A stretch of 64,000 nucleotides of DNA from Salinimicrobium flavum (GTDB lineage Bacteria; Bacteroidota; Bacteroidia; Flavobacteriales; Flavobacteriaceae), in assembly GCF_042684505.1 (NCBI RefSeq), contig NZ_JBHULT010000010.1:186001-250000 (forward strand), written 5' to 3'. The position numbers and the translations under genes are program-made. Positions 41,716 through 50,661 of the stretch are shown piece by piece; position 1 is the stretch's first letter; each line of letters opens with the position of its first letter. The notes beneath the pieces were generated by a model. The model saw nothing but the letters and a program-made list of their open reading frames with translations. It made no database searches and was not told where the DNA came from.

Positions 41716-41746
41716 AGGCTGTCAAAGGAGATTTTACAGCCTTTTT
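41716..41746. terminator. Bidirectional terminator
   Basis: AGGCTGT (41716-41722) pairs with ACAGCCT (41736-41742), with TTTTTC on the plus side and a T-rich run (TCTTTCTTTTT) on the minus side. It can serve both the CCG-domain gene and the convergent gene that ends at 41746. Confidence 0.7.
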
Positions 41747-42273
41747 CATTTAAGGCGAAGTTGCTCTTCCTCCTTCAGATCATTTCTTACAAGGTTTACA
41801 ATATCATCATCGGTGAGGCCTTCTTCTATATAATCTCCATGTATTCCTTGTAAATAGGCATATTCTTCAATGTTGGTAGGATAAACAGGCTGCCTGCGTA
41901 TCCTCAAATTTTTTTCACTGTAGCCTTTTAAATAAGCAACCACAAGGTCATCATCTTCTACCTGGAGGTGCTTCTGGTCATTGTACCGCATTAATGCTTG
42001 CAAACCTTTGGTCACCCCCTGAAAAAGCATTTCAAAATACGTTTTTCCACCTCCGCAGTACTCAGGTTCAAAATGGTAAATATGAATAGGGGCAGAGACC
42101 GAATAAAAATACGATTCCACTAAATTATTTTGCTCATCCCAGATGCTACCCACCTCCACGTGTATATTATGTTTTTCCCGCAACCAGTCACGCAGTTGAT
42201 AAATAGTATCACCCGGCCCGGGATAGCCTGTTTTTCGGGCAGTTTTTATCAGGTCTTCAGTTAAATTTGTCAT
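41746..42273 (-). CDS. Hypothetical protein
   Basis: A soluble protein of 175 residues that I do not recognise. It begins MTNLTEDLIKTARKTGYPGP, then DTIYQLRDWLREKHNIHVEVG and, in the middle, CGGGKTYFEMLFQGVTKGLQ. There is no signal peptide or membrane segment, and no catalytic motif that I can name. The C-terminal half is rich in acidic residues. It stands alone on the minus strand between the iron-sulfur unit and the 42472 gene and ends in the shared terminator. Orthologs are probably found in related genomes. Confidence 0.7.
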   Translation of the reverse strand: MTNLTEDLIKTARKTGYPGPGDTIYQLRDWLREKHNIHVEVGSIWDEQNNLVESYFYSVSAPIHIYHFEPEYCGGGKTYFEMLFQGVTKGLQALMRYNDQKHLQVEDDDLVVAYLKGYSEKNLRIRRQPVYPTNIEEYAYLQGIHGDYIEEGLTDDDIVNLVRNDLKEEEQLRLK

Positions 42274-42418
42274 ACCATAAAATTATAGTTGGGCACCAGG
42301 TCGACCTATGATTTCTGTCATTTTTATTAAATTAAATCTTTAGATTTAATATTTACATAGAGTGTATTGATCTTTGCATTTAAACTGATAATTTCATTTT
42401 AACTTTAACGCCCTGCAG

Positions 42419-42449
42419 TTTGAACCAAGCTTAAAATCAGCTATTTTTG
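42419..42449 (+). promoter_or_regulatory. Perfect Bacteroidota promoter
   Basis: TTTG (42419-42422), exactly 19 bases, TATTTTTG (42442-42449): a full match to TTTG-N19-TAnnTTTG. The transcript would start near 42456, 16 bases before the ATG at 42472, and likely includes the GH3/beta-lactamase and bshA genes. Confidence 0.8.
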
Positions 42450-42471
42450 TAAAAAATAAAACTCCCACAGA

Positions 42472-42957
42472 ATGTTTGTCCCTTTCGAGAATCTACCTGA
42501 TAGCTCCCGTGTTTGGATCTACCAGTCAAACCGCTCTTTTACAGAACAGGAGCAGGAAGAAATTAAAGTAAAACTTCAACAGTTCATTGAACAATGGACC
42601 GCTCATGGTGCCGATCTAAAAGCGTCATATGAACTCAAATATAACAGGTTCATCATCCTGGCCCTGGATCAGAAAATGAATGTGGCAACGGGCTGTTCCA
42701 TTGATGCTTCTGTCAGTTTCATTCAGGAACTCGAGAAAGAATATGGAGTCGATCTTCTGGACAGGATGAATGTCTCCTATAAACAAGGGGAATTTATAGC
42801 CTACAAAACCCTTATAGATTTCCGGAAAATGGCAAAAGACCGTGCCGTTTCTCCCAAAACGATAGTATTTAATAACCTGGTAAATAACAAAGCCGAGTAT
42901 CTTTCAGAATGGGAAGTACCTGCCTCTGAAAGCTGGCACAAGCGATTCTTAAATTAA
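42472..42957 (+). CDS. Conserved Bacteroidota protein of unknown function
   Basis: 161 residues, soluble. It starts MFVPFENLPDSSRVWIYQSN and has FTEQEQEEIKVKLQQFIEQW, YNRFIILALDQKMNVATGCS and SIDASVSFIQELEKEYGVDL. Such proteins are often labelled ABC transporter ATPase in flavobacterial genomes, but no Walker motifs are visible, so that name is not supported. The gene has a perfect promoter and its TAA overlaps the ATG of the next gene by one base, so it is co-translated with a cell-wall hydrolase. Confidence 0.8.
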   Translation: MFVPFENLPDSSRVWIYQSNRSFTEQEQEEIKVKLQQFIEQWTAHGADLKASYELKYNRFIILALDQKMNVATGCSIDASVSFIQELEKEYGVDLLDRMNVSYKQGEFIAYKTLIDFRKMAKDRAVSPKTIVFNNLVNNKAEYLSEWEVPASESWHKRFLN

Positions 42958-45881
42958 TGAGGTTACAGAGAAGCACTTTCTGCTTAGTACTCGTCTCACT
43001 TTTTTTCCTTCAGGCTGCCTACTCCCAGAACCGTCCGCTCATCGCCGATGATCATGAATTTCAGCGAGCCTGGGCAGACAGCATCTACAATAGGATGAGC
43101 CTTCAGGAAAAAGTGGGTCAATTGTTCATGGTAGATATTAATTCAAGCGGTACTTCCGAAGAGATCAGCAAGATCACAGAATTAATTGAGCAACACCATG
43201 TTGGCGGTATTCTCTTTTCCAAAGGAGGCCCGCATAGGCAGGCTAAACTTACCAATGAATTTCAGGCCCTGTCAAAAGTTCCTCTTTTGATAGGAATGGA
43301 TGCAGAATGGGGTCTTGCCATGAGACTTGATTCTACTTATGCTTTTCCGTGGAATATGACCCTGGGGGCTATTCAGGATGATAAACTGGTTGAAGAAGTT
43401 GGAGCCAGTATTGCCAAACATGCTGTTCGCCTGGGAGTTCAGATCAATTTTGCGCCTGTGGTAGATGTGAATACCAATCCCGCCAATCCTATCATAGGTA
43501 ACCGTTCTTTTGGCGAAAACAAAGAAAATGTAAGCCGAAAAGCAGCTGCCTATATTAAGGGTATGGAGCGGGAAAATGTGCTGAGCAGCGCGAAACATTT
43601 TCCGGGCCATGGAGATACCGAGACAGATTCCCATAAAACCCTTCCTACTATCGATTTTTCAAGGGAGAGGATCTTCAGGGAAGAATTATATCCTTACAGG
43701 GAGATGTTTACCAATGGCCTGAGCAGTGTTATGGTTGGGCATTTGAATGTACCGAGTCTTGAAGGAAGAAGGGATTTCCCATCTTCTCTTTCTCACGGAA
43801 TTGTTACCGGGATACTGAAAGAGCAAATGGAGTTTAACGGACTCGTGATCACAGACGCCCTGAACATGAAGGGGGTAGCCGATTTTGATAAACCGGGAGA
43901 GATAGATCTTGCTGCCTTTCTCGCCGGAAACGACATTCTTTTGATGTCAAAAGATGTTCCCCTGGCTTCAGAAAAGATCATTGAAGCATATCACGAAGGC
44001 CTTATAACCGAGGAACGTCTAAAACATTCAGTGCGAAAGATCCTTTATGCAAAATATAAAGCGGGCCTTTACGACCTGGAACCCGTCAACACCGCTTATC
44101 TATATGAAGATCTCAACAGTATAAAAAATGAGGTTCTGGCGCATGAACTTTATGAGAACGCGATGACGGTGATCAAAAATGACCGAAGTACCATTCCCGT
44201 GAGAGATCTGGAAAGAAGCAAGATCGCGTATGTTTCTTTTGGAGAGGCTTCGGGGGATGTATTTTACGAGCATTTGAATCGTTACACTCAGGTCGATACA
44301 GTTACTGCGGAAACCCTTGATGTACTTTTAAATAAATTGGAAAGTTACAATCTGGTAATACTCGGTTACCACCAGTCGGATGAGTCCCCATGGGCAAAAT
44401 TCAGGATGTCTCAGAAGGAACAGGCATGGTTGTATGAGATTGCCCGCAAAAACAAGGTGATCCTGAACATTTTCACGCGTCCTTATACTTTACTTGACCT
44501 AAACTCCACGGGTAACTTTGAAGGCATACAGATAGCTTATCAAAACAACAAACTGGCTCAGGAAAAAGCGGCACAGGTCATTTTTGGTGCTATAGAAGCT
44601 AAAGGAAAGCTACCGGTAAGCGCGGGTGAGGATTTTCCCCAGGGAACCGGTTACAGGACCAGGAATATTCATAGGCTTGCCTATGGGTTGCCTGAAAGTG
44701 TAGGAATGAATTCCTATAAGCTTAGAAAGATCGATTCCCTGGTAAAACAGGCAATCGATAAAAAGATGACTCCCGGCGTGCAGGTGATTGTGGCAAGAAA
44801 AGGAAAAGTGATCTATGAACTTAACGAGGGGTATCATACTTATGAAAAAGAATCTCCTGTTAGGTCTTCAGATGTCTACGATATTGCATCGCTTACCAAA
44901 ATACTCTCGACTTTGCCGCTGGTGATGGAACTGGTGGAAAAGAATGAACTTGATTTTGATTCCACTCTTGGGCAAATGTTCCCCGAATTTAGAAATACTG
45001 ATAAAGCCAATATTACCCTGCTGGAAATGCTTTCGCATTACGGTCGCTTTAAATCATGGATCCCTTTTCACAGTGTCACGATAGACCCAAAAACCAAACG
45101 GGGGAATAAAAATTATGTACGCGATGTGGAATTTCCGGGCTTCAATACCAGGATCGCAGAAGGCATGTATGTCAGGAATGACATTAGGGATTCAATTGTA
45201 AAGGTGATCAGGCAAAGTGAACTTAATAAAAAGAAGGAATACAAATACAGTGACCTCCCCTATTACCTGCTGAAAGCATACCTGGAGAACTCATACGGTA
45301 CCTCCCTTGATTATCTCATTCAGGACCACTTCCTGCAATCTTTGGGAGCTAATAACACTTCTTATTTGCCTTTAAATAAATTTCCGAAGGAAAGGATAGT
45401 TCCCACAGAAGAGGATAAGATATGGAGAAATCAACTGCTGCAGGGATATGTGCACGATCAGGGAGCTGCCATGCTTGGTGGTATTGGAGGGCAGGCCGGC
45501 TTGTTTTCAAATGCCAACGATGTAGCCAAGATCATGCAGATGTACCTTAATGGTGGGGAATACGGAGGGAAAAGATTTTTAAAGCAGGAAACGATCAACA
45601 AGTTCAATACCTGTTACTACTGTGATGACGAAGTGAGAAGAGGGGTAGGATTCGATAAACCACAGCTGAAGGAGGCAGGTCCCACCTGCGGCTGTGTTTC
45701 CATGACCAGTTTTGGACATAGCGGTTTTACCGGAACTTTTACATGGGCAGACCCGGAGGAAGAAATAGTTTACGTATTTTTATCGAATCGTGTACATCCC
45801 TCTGCAATCAATAATGACCTGCTGAAAGAGGGGATTCGTACAAGGATACAGGAAGTTATTTACGAAGCCATAGATCAATAA
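42957..45881 (+). CDS. GH3 beta-N-acetylhexosaminidase fused to a beta-lactamase-like domain
   Basis: A 974-residue exported protein (signal to about residue 23, LQAAYSQ). Residues about 30-380 are a NagZ-like GH3 domain: INFAPVVDVNTNPANPIIGN, KHFPGHGDTETDSHKTLP and LVITDALNMKGVADF with the nucleophile aspartate. A GH3 C-terminal domain follows to about 570. The rest (about 590-970) is a serine beta-lactamase/PBP fold with the SxxK motif in YDIASLTKILST and a YSD-type second motif. It probably cleaves GlcNAc from peptidoglycan fragments and processes peptides or esters. This fusion is known in Bacteroidota. Confidence 0.9.
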   Translation: MRLQRSTFCLVLVSLFFLQAAYSQNRPLIADDHEFQRAWADSIYNRMSLQEKVGQLFMVDINSSGTSEEISKITELIEQHHVGGILFSKGGPHRQAKLTNEFQALSKVPLLIGMDAEWGLAMRLDSTYAFPWNMTLGAIQDDKLVEEVGASIAKHAVRLGVQINFAPVVDVNTNPANPIIGNRSFGENKENVSRKAAAYIKGMERENVLSSAKHFPGHGDTETDSHKTLPTIDFSRERIFREELYPYREMFTNGLSSVMVGHLNVPSLEGRRDFPSSLSHGIVTGILKEQMEFNGLVITDALNMKGVADFDKPGEIDLAAFLAGNDILLMSKDVPLASEKIIEAYHEGLITEERLKHSVRKILYAKYKAGLYDLEPVNTAYLYEDLNSIKNEVLAHELYENAMTVIKNDRSTIPVRDLERSKIAYVSFGEASGDVFYEHLNRYTQVDTVTAETLDVLLNKLESYNLVILGYHQSDESPWAKFRMSQKEQAWLYEIARKNKVILNIFTRPYTLLDLNSTGNFEGIQIAYQNNKLAQEKAAQVIFGAIEAKGKLPVSAGEDFPQGTGYRTRNIHRLAYGLPESVGMNSYKLRKIDSLVKQAIDKKMTPGVQVIVARKGKVIYELNEGYHTYEKESPVRSSDVYDIASLTKILSTLPLVMELVEKNELDFDSTLGQMFPEFRNTDKANITLLEMLSHYGRFKSWIPFHSVTIDPKTKRGNKNYVRDVEFPGFNTRIAEGMYVRNDIRDSIVKVIRQSELNKKKEYKYSDLPYYLLKAYLENSYGTSLDYLIQDHFLQSLGANNTSYLPLNKFPKERIVPTEEDKIWRNQLLQGYVHDQGAAMLGGIGGQAGLFSNANDVAKIMQMYLNGGEYGGKRFLKQETINKFNTCYYCDDEVRRGVGFDKPQLKEAGPTCGCVSMTSFGHSGFTGTFTWADPEEEIVYVFLSNRVHPSAINNDLLKEGIRTRIQEVIYEAIDQ

Positions 45882-45884
45882 TAG

Positions 45885-47045
45885 ATGAAAATCGCCATTG
45901 TTTGCTACCCAACCTTCGGAGGAAGTGGTGTGGTGGCCACAGAGCTGGGGATGGCTCTTTCAAAGAGAGGCCATGAAGTACATTTCATTACCTATAAACA
46001 ACCCGTACGTCTGGAACAGTTATCCTCAAACATCCATTTCCATGAGGTAAATGTTCCCGAATATCCGCTTTTTCACTATCAGCCCTATGAACTGGCTCTT
46101 AGTAGTAAACTGGTTGATATGGTGAAATTGCACAAGATTGAAATGCTGCATGTACACTATGCCATTCCTCATGCCTACGCCGGATATATGGCTAAGAAAA
46201 TGCTTGAAGAAGAGGGGATCTTTCTTCCCATGGTCACCACCCTGCATGGTACAGATATCACTTTGGTAGGGAACCATCCTTTTTACAAACCTGCGGTAAC
46301 ATTCAGTATCAATAACAGTGATGTGGTAACTGCCGTTTCCCAGAGTCTCAAAACAGATACTATGAGATTATTCAGGGTGAAAAAGGAGATCGAAGTAGTT
46401 CCTAATTTTATTGATACTTCTAAATACATCAATTCCCTGGATAGATGTCATCGTAACATGCTGGCAGCGGGAGATGAAAAGATCATTACCCATGTGAGTA
46501 ACTTCAGAAAGGTGAAAAGGATCGATGATGTGGTCATGATCTTTTACAACATTCAAAAGGAGATAAAATCTAAATTGATCATGGTAGGGAATGGCCCTGA
46601 ACGCGAAATGGCCGAAGACCTCGTAGCCGAATTGGGGATAGAGGACAAGGTACTTTTCCTGGGGGAATCCCATGAAATTGATAAAGTATTGAGCCTGTCA
46701 GATCTTTTCCTGCTTCCTTCAGAAAGCGAAAGCTTTGGCTTAGCCGCCCTGGAAGCTATGGTGAATGGGGTTCCCGTGATCTCCACCAATACAGGAGGTC
46801 TTCCGGAAGTGAACAAAGAGGCTTTTTCAGGATTTTTGAGCGGGGTTGGAAATGTGAAAGAAATGGCTGAAAATGGCATCTCTATTCTCAGGGACGAGGA
46901 GAACCTGAAGCGTTTTAAAGACAATGCCCGTAACCAGGCCTTTAATTTTGATATACTTTCTGTTGTGCCTTTATATGAAAACCTGTATAAAAAGGCATTA
47001 GACAAAACAGAAGGGCAAAAAAAGGCCGCTAAAAATATTTTTTAG
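45885..47045 (+). CDS. bshA: N-acetyl-alpha-D-glucosaminyl L-malate synthase
   Basis: The 386-residue GT4 enzyme begins MKIAIVCYPTFGGSGVVATE, the BshA signature, with EVNVPEYPLFHYQPYELAL, LHVHYAIPHAYAGYMAKKML, VSNFRKVKRIDDVVMIF and the intact EX7E motif in ESESFGLAALEAMVNG. It joins L-malate to GlcNAc from UDP-GlcNAc, the first step of bacillithiol synthesis. BshB and BshC are not in this window. The ATG lies four bases after the GH3 fusion gene stop. The stop codon falls inside a terminator hairpin. Confidence 0.93.
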   Translation: MKIAIVCYPTFGGSGVVATELGMALSKRGHEVHFITYKQPVRLEQLSSNIHFHEVNVPEYPLFHYQPYELALSSKLVDMVKLHKIEMLHVHYAIPHAYAGYMAKKMLEEEGIFLPMVTTLHGTDITLVGNHPFYKPAVTFSINNSDVVTAVSQSLKTDTMRLFRVKKEIEVVPNFIDTSKYINSLDRCHRNMLAAGDEKIITHVSNFRKVKRIDDVVMIFYNIQKEIKSKLIMVGNGPEREMAEDLVAELGIEDKVLFLGESHEIDKVLSLSDLFLLPSESESFGLAALEAMVNGVPVISTNTGGLPEVNKEAFSGFLSGVGNVKEMAENGISILRDEENLKRFKDNARNQAFNFDILSVVPLYENLYKKALDKTEGQKKAAKNIF

Positions 47046-47050
47046 CGGCC
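47024..47050. terminator. Strong hairpin over the bshA stop codon
   Basis: GGCCGCTAAAAA (47024-47035) and TTTTTAGCGGCC (47039-47050) form a perfect 12-bp stem with a 3-base loop. The bshA TAG (47043-47045) lies in its right arm. T-rich sequence follows (ATTTTTCTTTTTC). It may stop transcripts from both sides, since a convergent gene ends at 47073. Confidence 0.75.
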
Positions 47051-47072
47051 CTGTAATTTTTCTTTTTCTTAT

Positions 47073-47558
47073 CTAGAATTGATAACGCAGCCCAAGTGCG
47101 ATATCGAAACCAAGATCATCGTTATAATCATCGAAACCAATTTCAGGCCTGAAATCTAGCGAAATCAATAAAGGAAAATCGAAATTATATTCAATCCCTA
47201 TATCTCCCGCAAGCAAAGCGAAGAAATCATCATCATTAGCATGGTCGTGTTCGTCATCAAAACTTCTTGTTCCAACTCCTGCACCGGCACCAACGTACCA
47301 GTTGAACCCGCCTTCAATATTCCATACCCACTGGTATAGTCCGGTCAATTTAAAACCGTCATAGTGATTACTGTCTCTCCAACCCAAATCCAATTCCAGC
47401 CTGTTATTTTCTCCAAGACCATGTTGGTAGGAGATCTCTGTTCCAAAACCATCATTATCACCTAAACGAAGACCAAGGGCATGGTCAGCGATTGTTTGGG
47501 CTTGTGAACTCAAAGCAAATCCGAATAAACATAAGGTTAGTGCAAGTAATTTTTTCAT
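47073..47558 (-). CDS. Small outer membrane beta-barrel protein
   Basis: From ATG 47558 the product has 161 residues with a signal peptide (MKKLLALTLCLFGFALSSQAQ) and eight or so amphipathic strands, for example RLELDLGWRDSNHYDGFKL and GLYQWVWNIEGGFNWYVG, ending in the typical barrel C-terminus GLRYQF. It resembles the OmpA/OprF-like eight-stranded barrels of Bacteroidota. No specific function can be assigned. A -7 element on the minus strand lies 25 bases upstream, supporting the 47558 start over the in-frame 47585. Confidence 0.82.
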   Translation of the reverse strand: MKKLLALTLCLFGFALSSQAQTIADHALGLRLGDNDGFGTEISYQHGLGENNRLELDLGWRDSNHYDGFKLTGLYQWVWNIEGGFNWYVGAGAGVGTRSFDDEHDHANDDDFFALLAGDIGIEYNFDFPLLISLDFRPEIGFDDYNDDLGFDIALGLRYQF

Positions 47559-47582
47559 ATCTTTTCTTTTATTAGTTTCCGG

Positions 47583-47590
47583 CAAAATTA
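47583..47590 (-). promoter_or_regulatory. Possible -7 element for the small barrel gene
   Basis: On the minus strand TAATTTTG matches TAnnTTTG and lies 25 bases before the ATG at 47558; no -33 TTTG is at the expected distance. Confidence 0.4.
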
Positions 47591-47691
47591 GGCTTTCTCG
47601 ACTCCCACTAGTTAGCTACCTTCGCCAATAAATTGTTAATTTTATTAAATGGCGTGTTAAGGGTGCTGTGTATTAATCGATTATCTATTGA

Positions 47692-50604
47692 ATGCAAGAT
47701 AAATTAAGAGAATTATCCGGAAAACTCGAAGGAGAACTTCATTTTAACTCCCTGTGGCGCAGTATTTTCGCGACAGATGCTTCTGTGTACCGCACTTTAC
47801 CCCTTGCTGTTTCTTACCCAAAAACAAGGGAAGATATCGTCAGCCTTATCAAATTTGCAGGCAGGAACAAGGTATCACTTATTCCGCGTACGGCAGGTAC
47901 TTCGTTGGCCGGTCAGTGTGTGGGGGAGGGGATTGTGGTAGACGTATCCAAATATTTTAACGCTATTCTTGAGCTGGATGAAAAATCAAGGACGGTTCGT
48001 GTGCAGCCGGGGGTGATTCGTGATGACCTTAATCGTTACCTGGAGCCCTACGGACTTTTCTTTGGACCAAACACCTCTACCTCAAATCGTTGTATGATAG
48101 GAGGGATGGTGGGCAACAATTCCAGCGGAACCACCTCGATAAAATACGGCGTCACCCGTGATAAGGTTGTAGAACTCAAGGTGCTTCTCTCAGATGGTTC
48201 AGAAGGTGTTTTCTCCAATATTTCTTCGGAAGGGTTCACGGAAAAAATGAATCTCGGGAATAGGGAAGGTGACATTTACAAAGGTCTTTGGGGCCTGTTG
48301 AAGGAAGATAGTGTGCGGGAAGAGATAAGGAAGAATTTCCCGAAACCCGAAATTCACCGGCGAAACACCGGTTATGCTATAGATGCTCTGGCTGCTTCGG
48401 AAGTTTTTACCCCTTCAGGACCAAAATTCACGATTACTGACCTTCTCTGCGGAAGTGAAGGTACCCTCGCCTTTACCACAGAGATCACTCTGCAGCTGGA
48501 TGAACTGCCGCCAAATAAGGCCGTGATGGTAGCTGCCCATTTTGACTCGGTGGAGAAATGCCTGGAAGCGGTCGTTCCTGCGATGCAACATTCTTTGTTT
48601 ACCTGTGAAATGATGGACAAGGTGATCCTTGACTGCACCAGGAACAGCCTGAAGTACCGGGATAACCGGTTTTTTATAGAAGGGGATCCGGCAGCCATTC
48701 TCATGCTCGAACTGCGTTCAAATGATGAAGACGAACTTACAAAACTAACAGCAGACCTTCTAAAGACCATTTCTCAAAGTGAACTTGCCTATGCCTTACC
48801 TGTTTTAAAAGGGGATTCTATTGATCTTGCTCTTGAACTTCGCAAGGCGGGGCTCGGTTTGCTGGGGAATATTGTAGGTGACCGTAAAGCGGTAGCCTGC
48901 ATTGAAGATACGGCAGTGGCCGTAGAAGATCTTGCAGATTACATCACAGAATTTTCTGCATTAATGAAAAATTACGGACAAGAAGCTGTGTATTATGCAC
49001 ATGCCGGCGCGGGAGAACTCCATCTGCGACCCATCCTGAATCTAAAGAAGAAGGAGGATGTCGAATTGTTTCGAAAGATCACGATGGAAGTGGCTGCCCT
49101 GGTCAAAAAATACGGTGGCTCCCTTAGCGGGGAACACGGTGACGGGCGTGTACGTGCTGAGTTTATTGAATTCATGATAGGTTCGAAAAATTATGAAGTT
49201 CTAAAAAGGGTAAAAACAATCTTCGATCCCCACAACATTTTTAATCCCGGAAAGATCATTGATTCTCCACCCATGGATGAAGGCTTGCGTTATGAACCCG
49301 GCAGAAAGGAGCCCGAAATTGAGACCCTTATGGATTTTTCAGATTCTTTAGGTATCCTTCGGGGGGCAGAGAATTGTAATGGCAGTGGCGATTGCCGTAA
49401 ACCGGTAGAAGCGGGAGGCACCATGTGTCCCAGTTACCGGGCTACCCGAAATGAAAAGGATACTACCCGTGCCCGTGCGAATGCGTTGCGGGAATTCCTT
49501 ACCACTTCAGAAAAAGAGAATAAATTCGATCACAAGGAATTGAAAGAGGTACTGGACCTTTGTATCAGCTGTAAGGGCTGTAAGAGCGAATGTCCTTCCA
49601 ACGTAGATATGGCAGCCTATAAAGCCGAATTTGAATACCAGTACCAGCAGGCCAACGGTAGCTCTTTCCGAAGTAAAGCCTTTGCGTACAACACCAGACT
49701 GAACAAAATGGCATCCCGGTTCCCGAAAATTTCAAATGCGGTTTTCTCCAACAGCACTACCTCGGGAATGATCAAAAGTGTTCTAAAAATCGCACCACAA
49801 AGACAAATGCCGCTTGTTTCTTCGGAAACCCTTTCTGAGTTCTATGAAAAAAATAAACGTGAAACTCCAGCTCCAAAAAAGAAGGTTTATCTGTTCAATG
49901 ATGAATTCACCAATTATCTGGAATCGGAAATTGGCAAGGCAACACTTGATCTCCTGCATGGCCTGAACTATGAAGTGGAGATCGTAAAACATCCGGAAAG
50001 CGGTCGCACCTTCATCTCTAAGGGTTTCCTGGAACAGGCTAAAAAAATTGCCAATAAGAACGTTTCGATTTTCAGGGATATCATTTCCGAAGAAACTCCT
50101 CTTCTGGGAATTGAACCCTCGGCGATCCTAACCTTCAGGGATGAATATTTAAGACTCGCAGATGACCGGCAGGCGGCAGAAAAGCTATCAAAAAACACCT
50201 TTTTGATCGAAGAATTCTTTAAGAAGGAGATCATTACCGGGAACATTACTGCTTCGGCTTTCACTTCAGAAAAGAAAAAGATAAAACTGCATGGACATTG
50301 TCATCAAAAGGCTCTTTCGGCTATAGAAAACACCTTTTTCATGCTTAACCTTCCGAAGCAATATGAAGTAACAATTATAGCATCGGGTTGTTGCGGAATG
50401 GCCGGATCTTTCGGTTACGAAAAGGAGCATTACGATATTAGTATGCAGATTGGGGAACAAAGCCTGTTTCCGGCTGTAAGGAAGGCTTCCGCAGAAACAA
50501 TTATTGCAGCTCCCGGTACGTCCTGCAGGCACCAGATATTTGACGGAACAGGTAAAAAAGCGCTGCATCCTGTACAAATAATGGCAAATGCGCTGCTGAG
50601 CTGA
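47692..50604 (+). CDS. FAD/FeS D-2-hydroxyacid dehydrogenase, YdiJ-like
   Basis: A 970-residue single-chain enzyme. Residues about 40-270 are an FAD-binding type 4 domain (LIPRTAGTSLAGQCVGEGIVV; CMIGGMVGNNSSGTTSIKYG), then a FAD-oxidase C-terminal domain with YYAHAGAGELHLRP and GGSLSGEHGDGRVRAEFI. Iron-sulfur motifs follow at CNGSGDCRK with GTMCPSYRATRNEKDTTRAR and CISCKGCKSECPSNVDM; a C-terminal CCG segment (LHGHCHQKAL, SGCCGMAGSFGYE) completes it. The layout equals E. coli YdiJ, a D-2-hydroxyglutarate-type dehydrogenase; D-lactate or glycolate are other possible substrates. Confidence 0.9.
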   Translation: MQDKLRELSGKLEGELHFNSLWRSIFATDASVYRTLPLAVSYPKTREDIVSLIKFAGRNKVSLIPRTAGTSLAGQCVGEGIVVDVSKYFNAILELDEKSRTVRVQPGVIRDDLNRYLEPYGLFFGPNTSTSNRCMIGGMVGNNSSGTTSIKYGVTRDKVVELKVLLSDGSEGVFSNISSEGFTEKMNLGNREGDIYKGLWGLLKEDSVREEIRKNFPKPEIHRRNTGYAIDALAASEVFTPSGPKFTITDLLCGSEGTLAFTTEITLQLDELPPNKAVMVAAHFDSVEKCLEAVVPAMQHSLFTCEMMDKVILDCTRNSLKYRDNRFFIEGDPAAILMLELRSNDEDELTKLTADLLKTISQSELAYALPVLKGDSIDLALELRKAGLGLLGNIVGDRKAVACIEDTAVAVEDLADYITEFSALMKNYGQEAVYYAHAGAGELHLRPILNLKKKEDVELFRKITMEVAALVKKYGGSLSGEHGDGRVRAEFIEFMIGSKNYEVLKRVKTIFDPHNIFNPGKIIDSPPMDEGLRYEPGRKEPEIETLMDFSDSLGILRGAENCNGSGDCRKPVEAGGTMCPSYRATRNEKDTTRARANALREFLTTSEKENKFDHKELKEVLDLCISCKGCKSECPSNVDMAAYKAEFEYQYQQANGSSFRSKAFAYNTRLNKMASRFPKISNAVFSNSTTSGMIKSVLKIAPQRQMPLVSSETLSEFYEKNKRETPAPKKKVYLFNDEFTNYLESEIGKATLDLLHGLNYEVEIVKHPESGRTFISKGFLEQAKKIANKNVSIFRDIISEETPLLGIEPSAILTFRDEYLRLADDRQAAEKLSKNTFLIEEFFKKEIITGNITASAFTSEKKKIKLHGHCHQKALSAIENTFFMLNLPKQYEVTIIASGCCGMAGSFGYEKEHYDISMQIGEQSLFPAVRKASAETIIAAPGTSCRHQIFDGTGKKALHPVQIMANALLS

Positions 50605-50614
50605 GAAATAACAT

Positions 50615-50645
50615 TTTTAAATCTTACCTTAAAAAATTACATTTG
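50615..50645 (+). promoter_or_regulatory. Probable promoter for aroC
   Basis: TTTT at the -33 place (50615-50618; one mismatch), 19 bases, then TACATTTG (50638-50645) which fits TAnnTTTG. It lies 16 bases upstream of the aroC ATG. Confidence 0.6.
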
Positions 50646-50661
50646 CTCAAATTCAAACCCT

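Noticed and set aside
42472..42957. ABC transporter ATPase, the usual label for this protein
   Set aside because: At 161 residues it lacks Walker A, Walker B and the ABC signature, so I left the function open.
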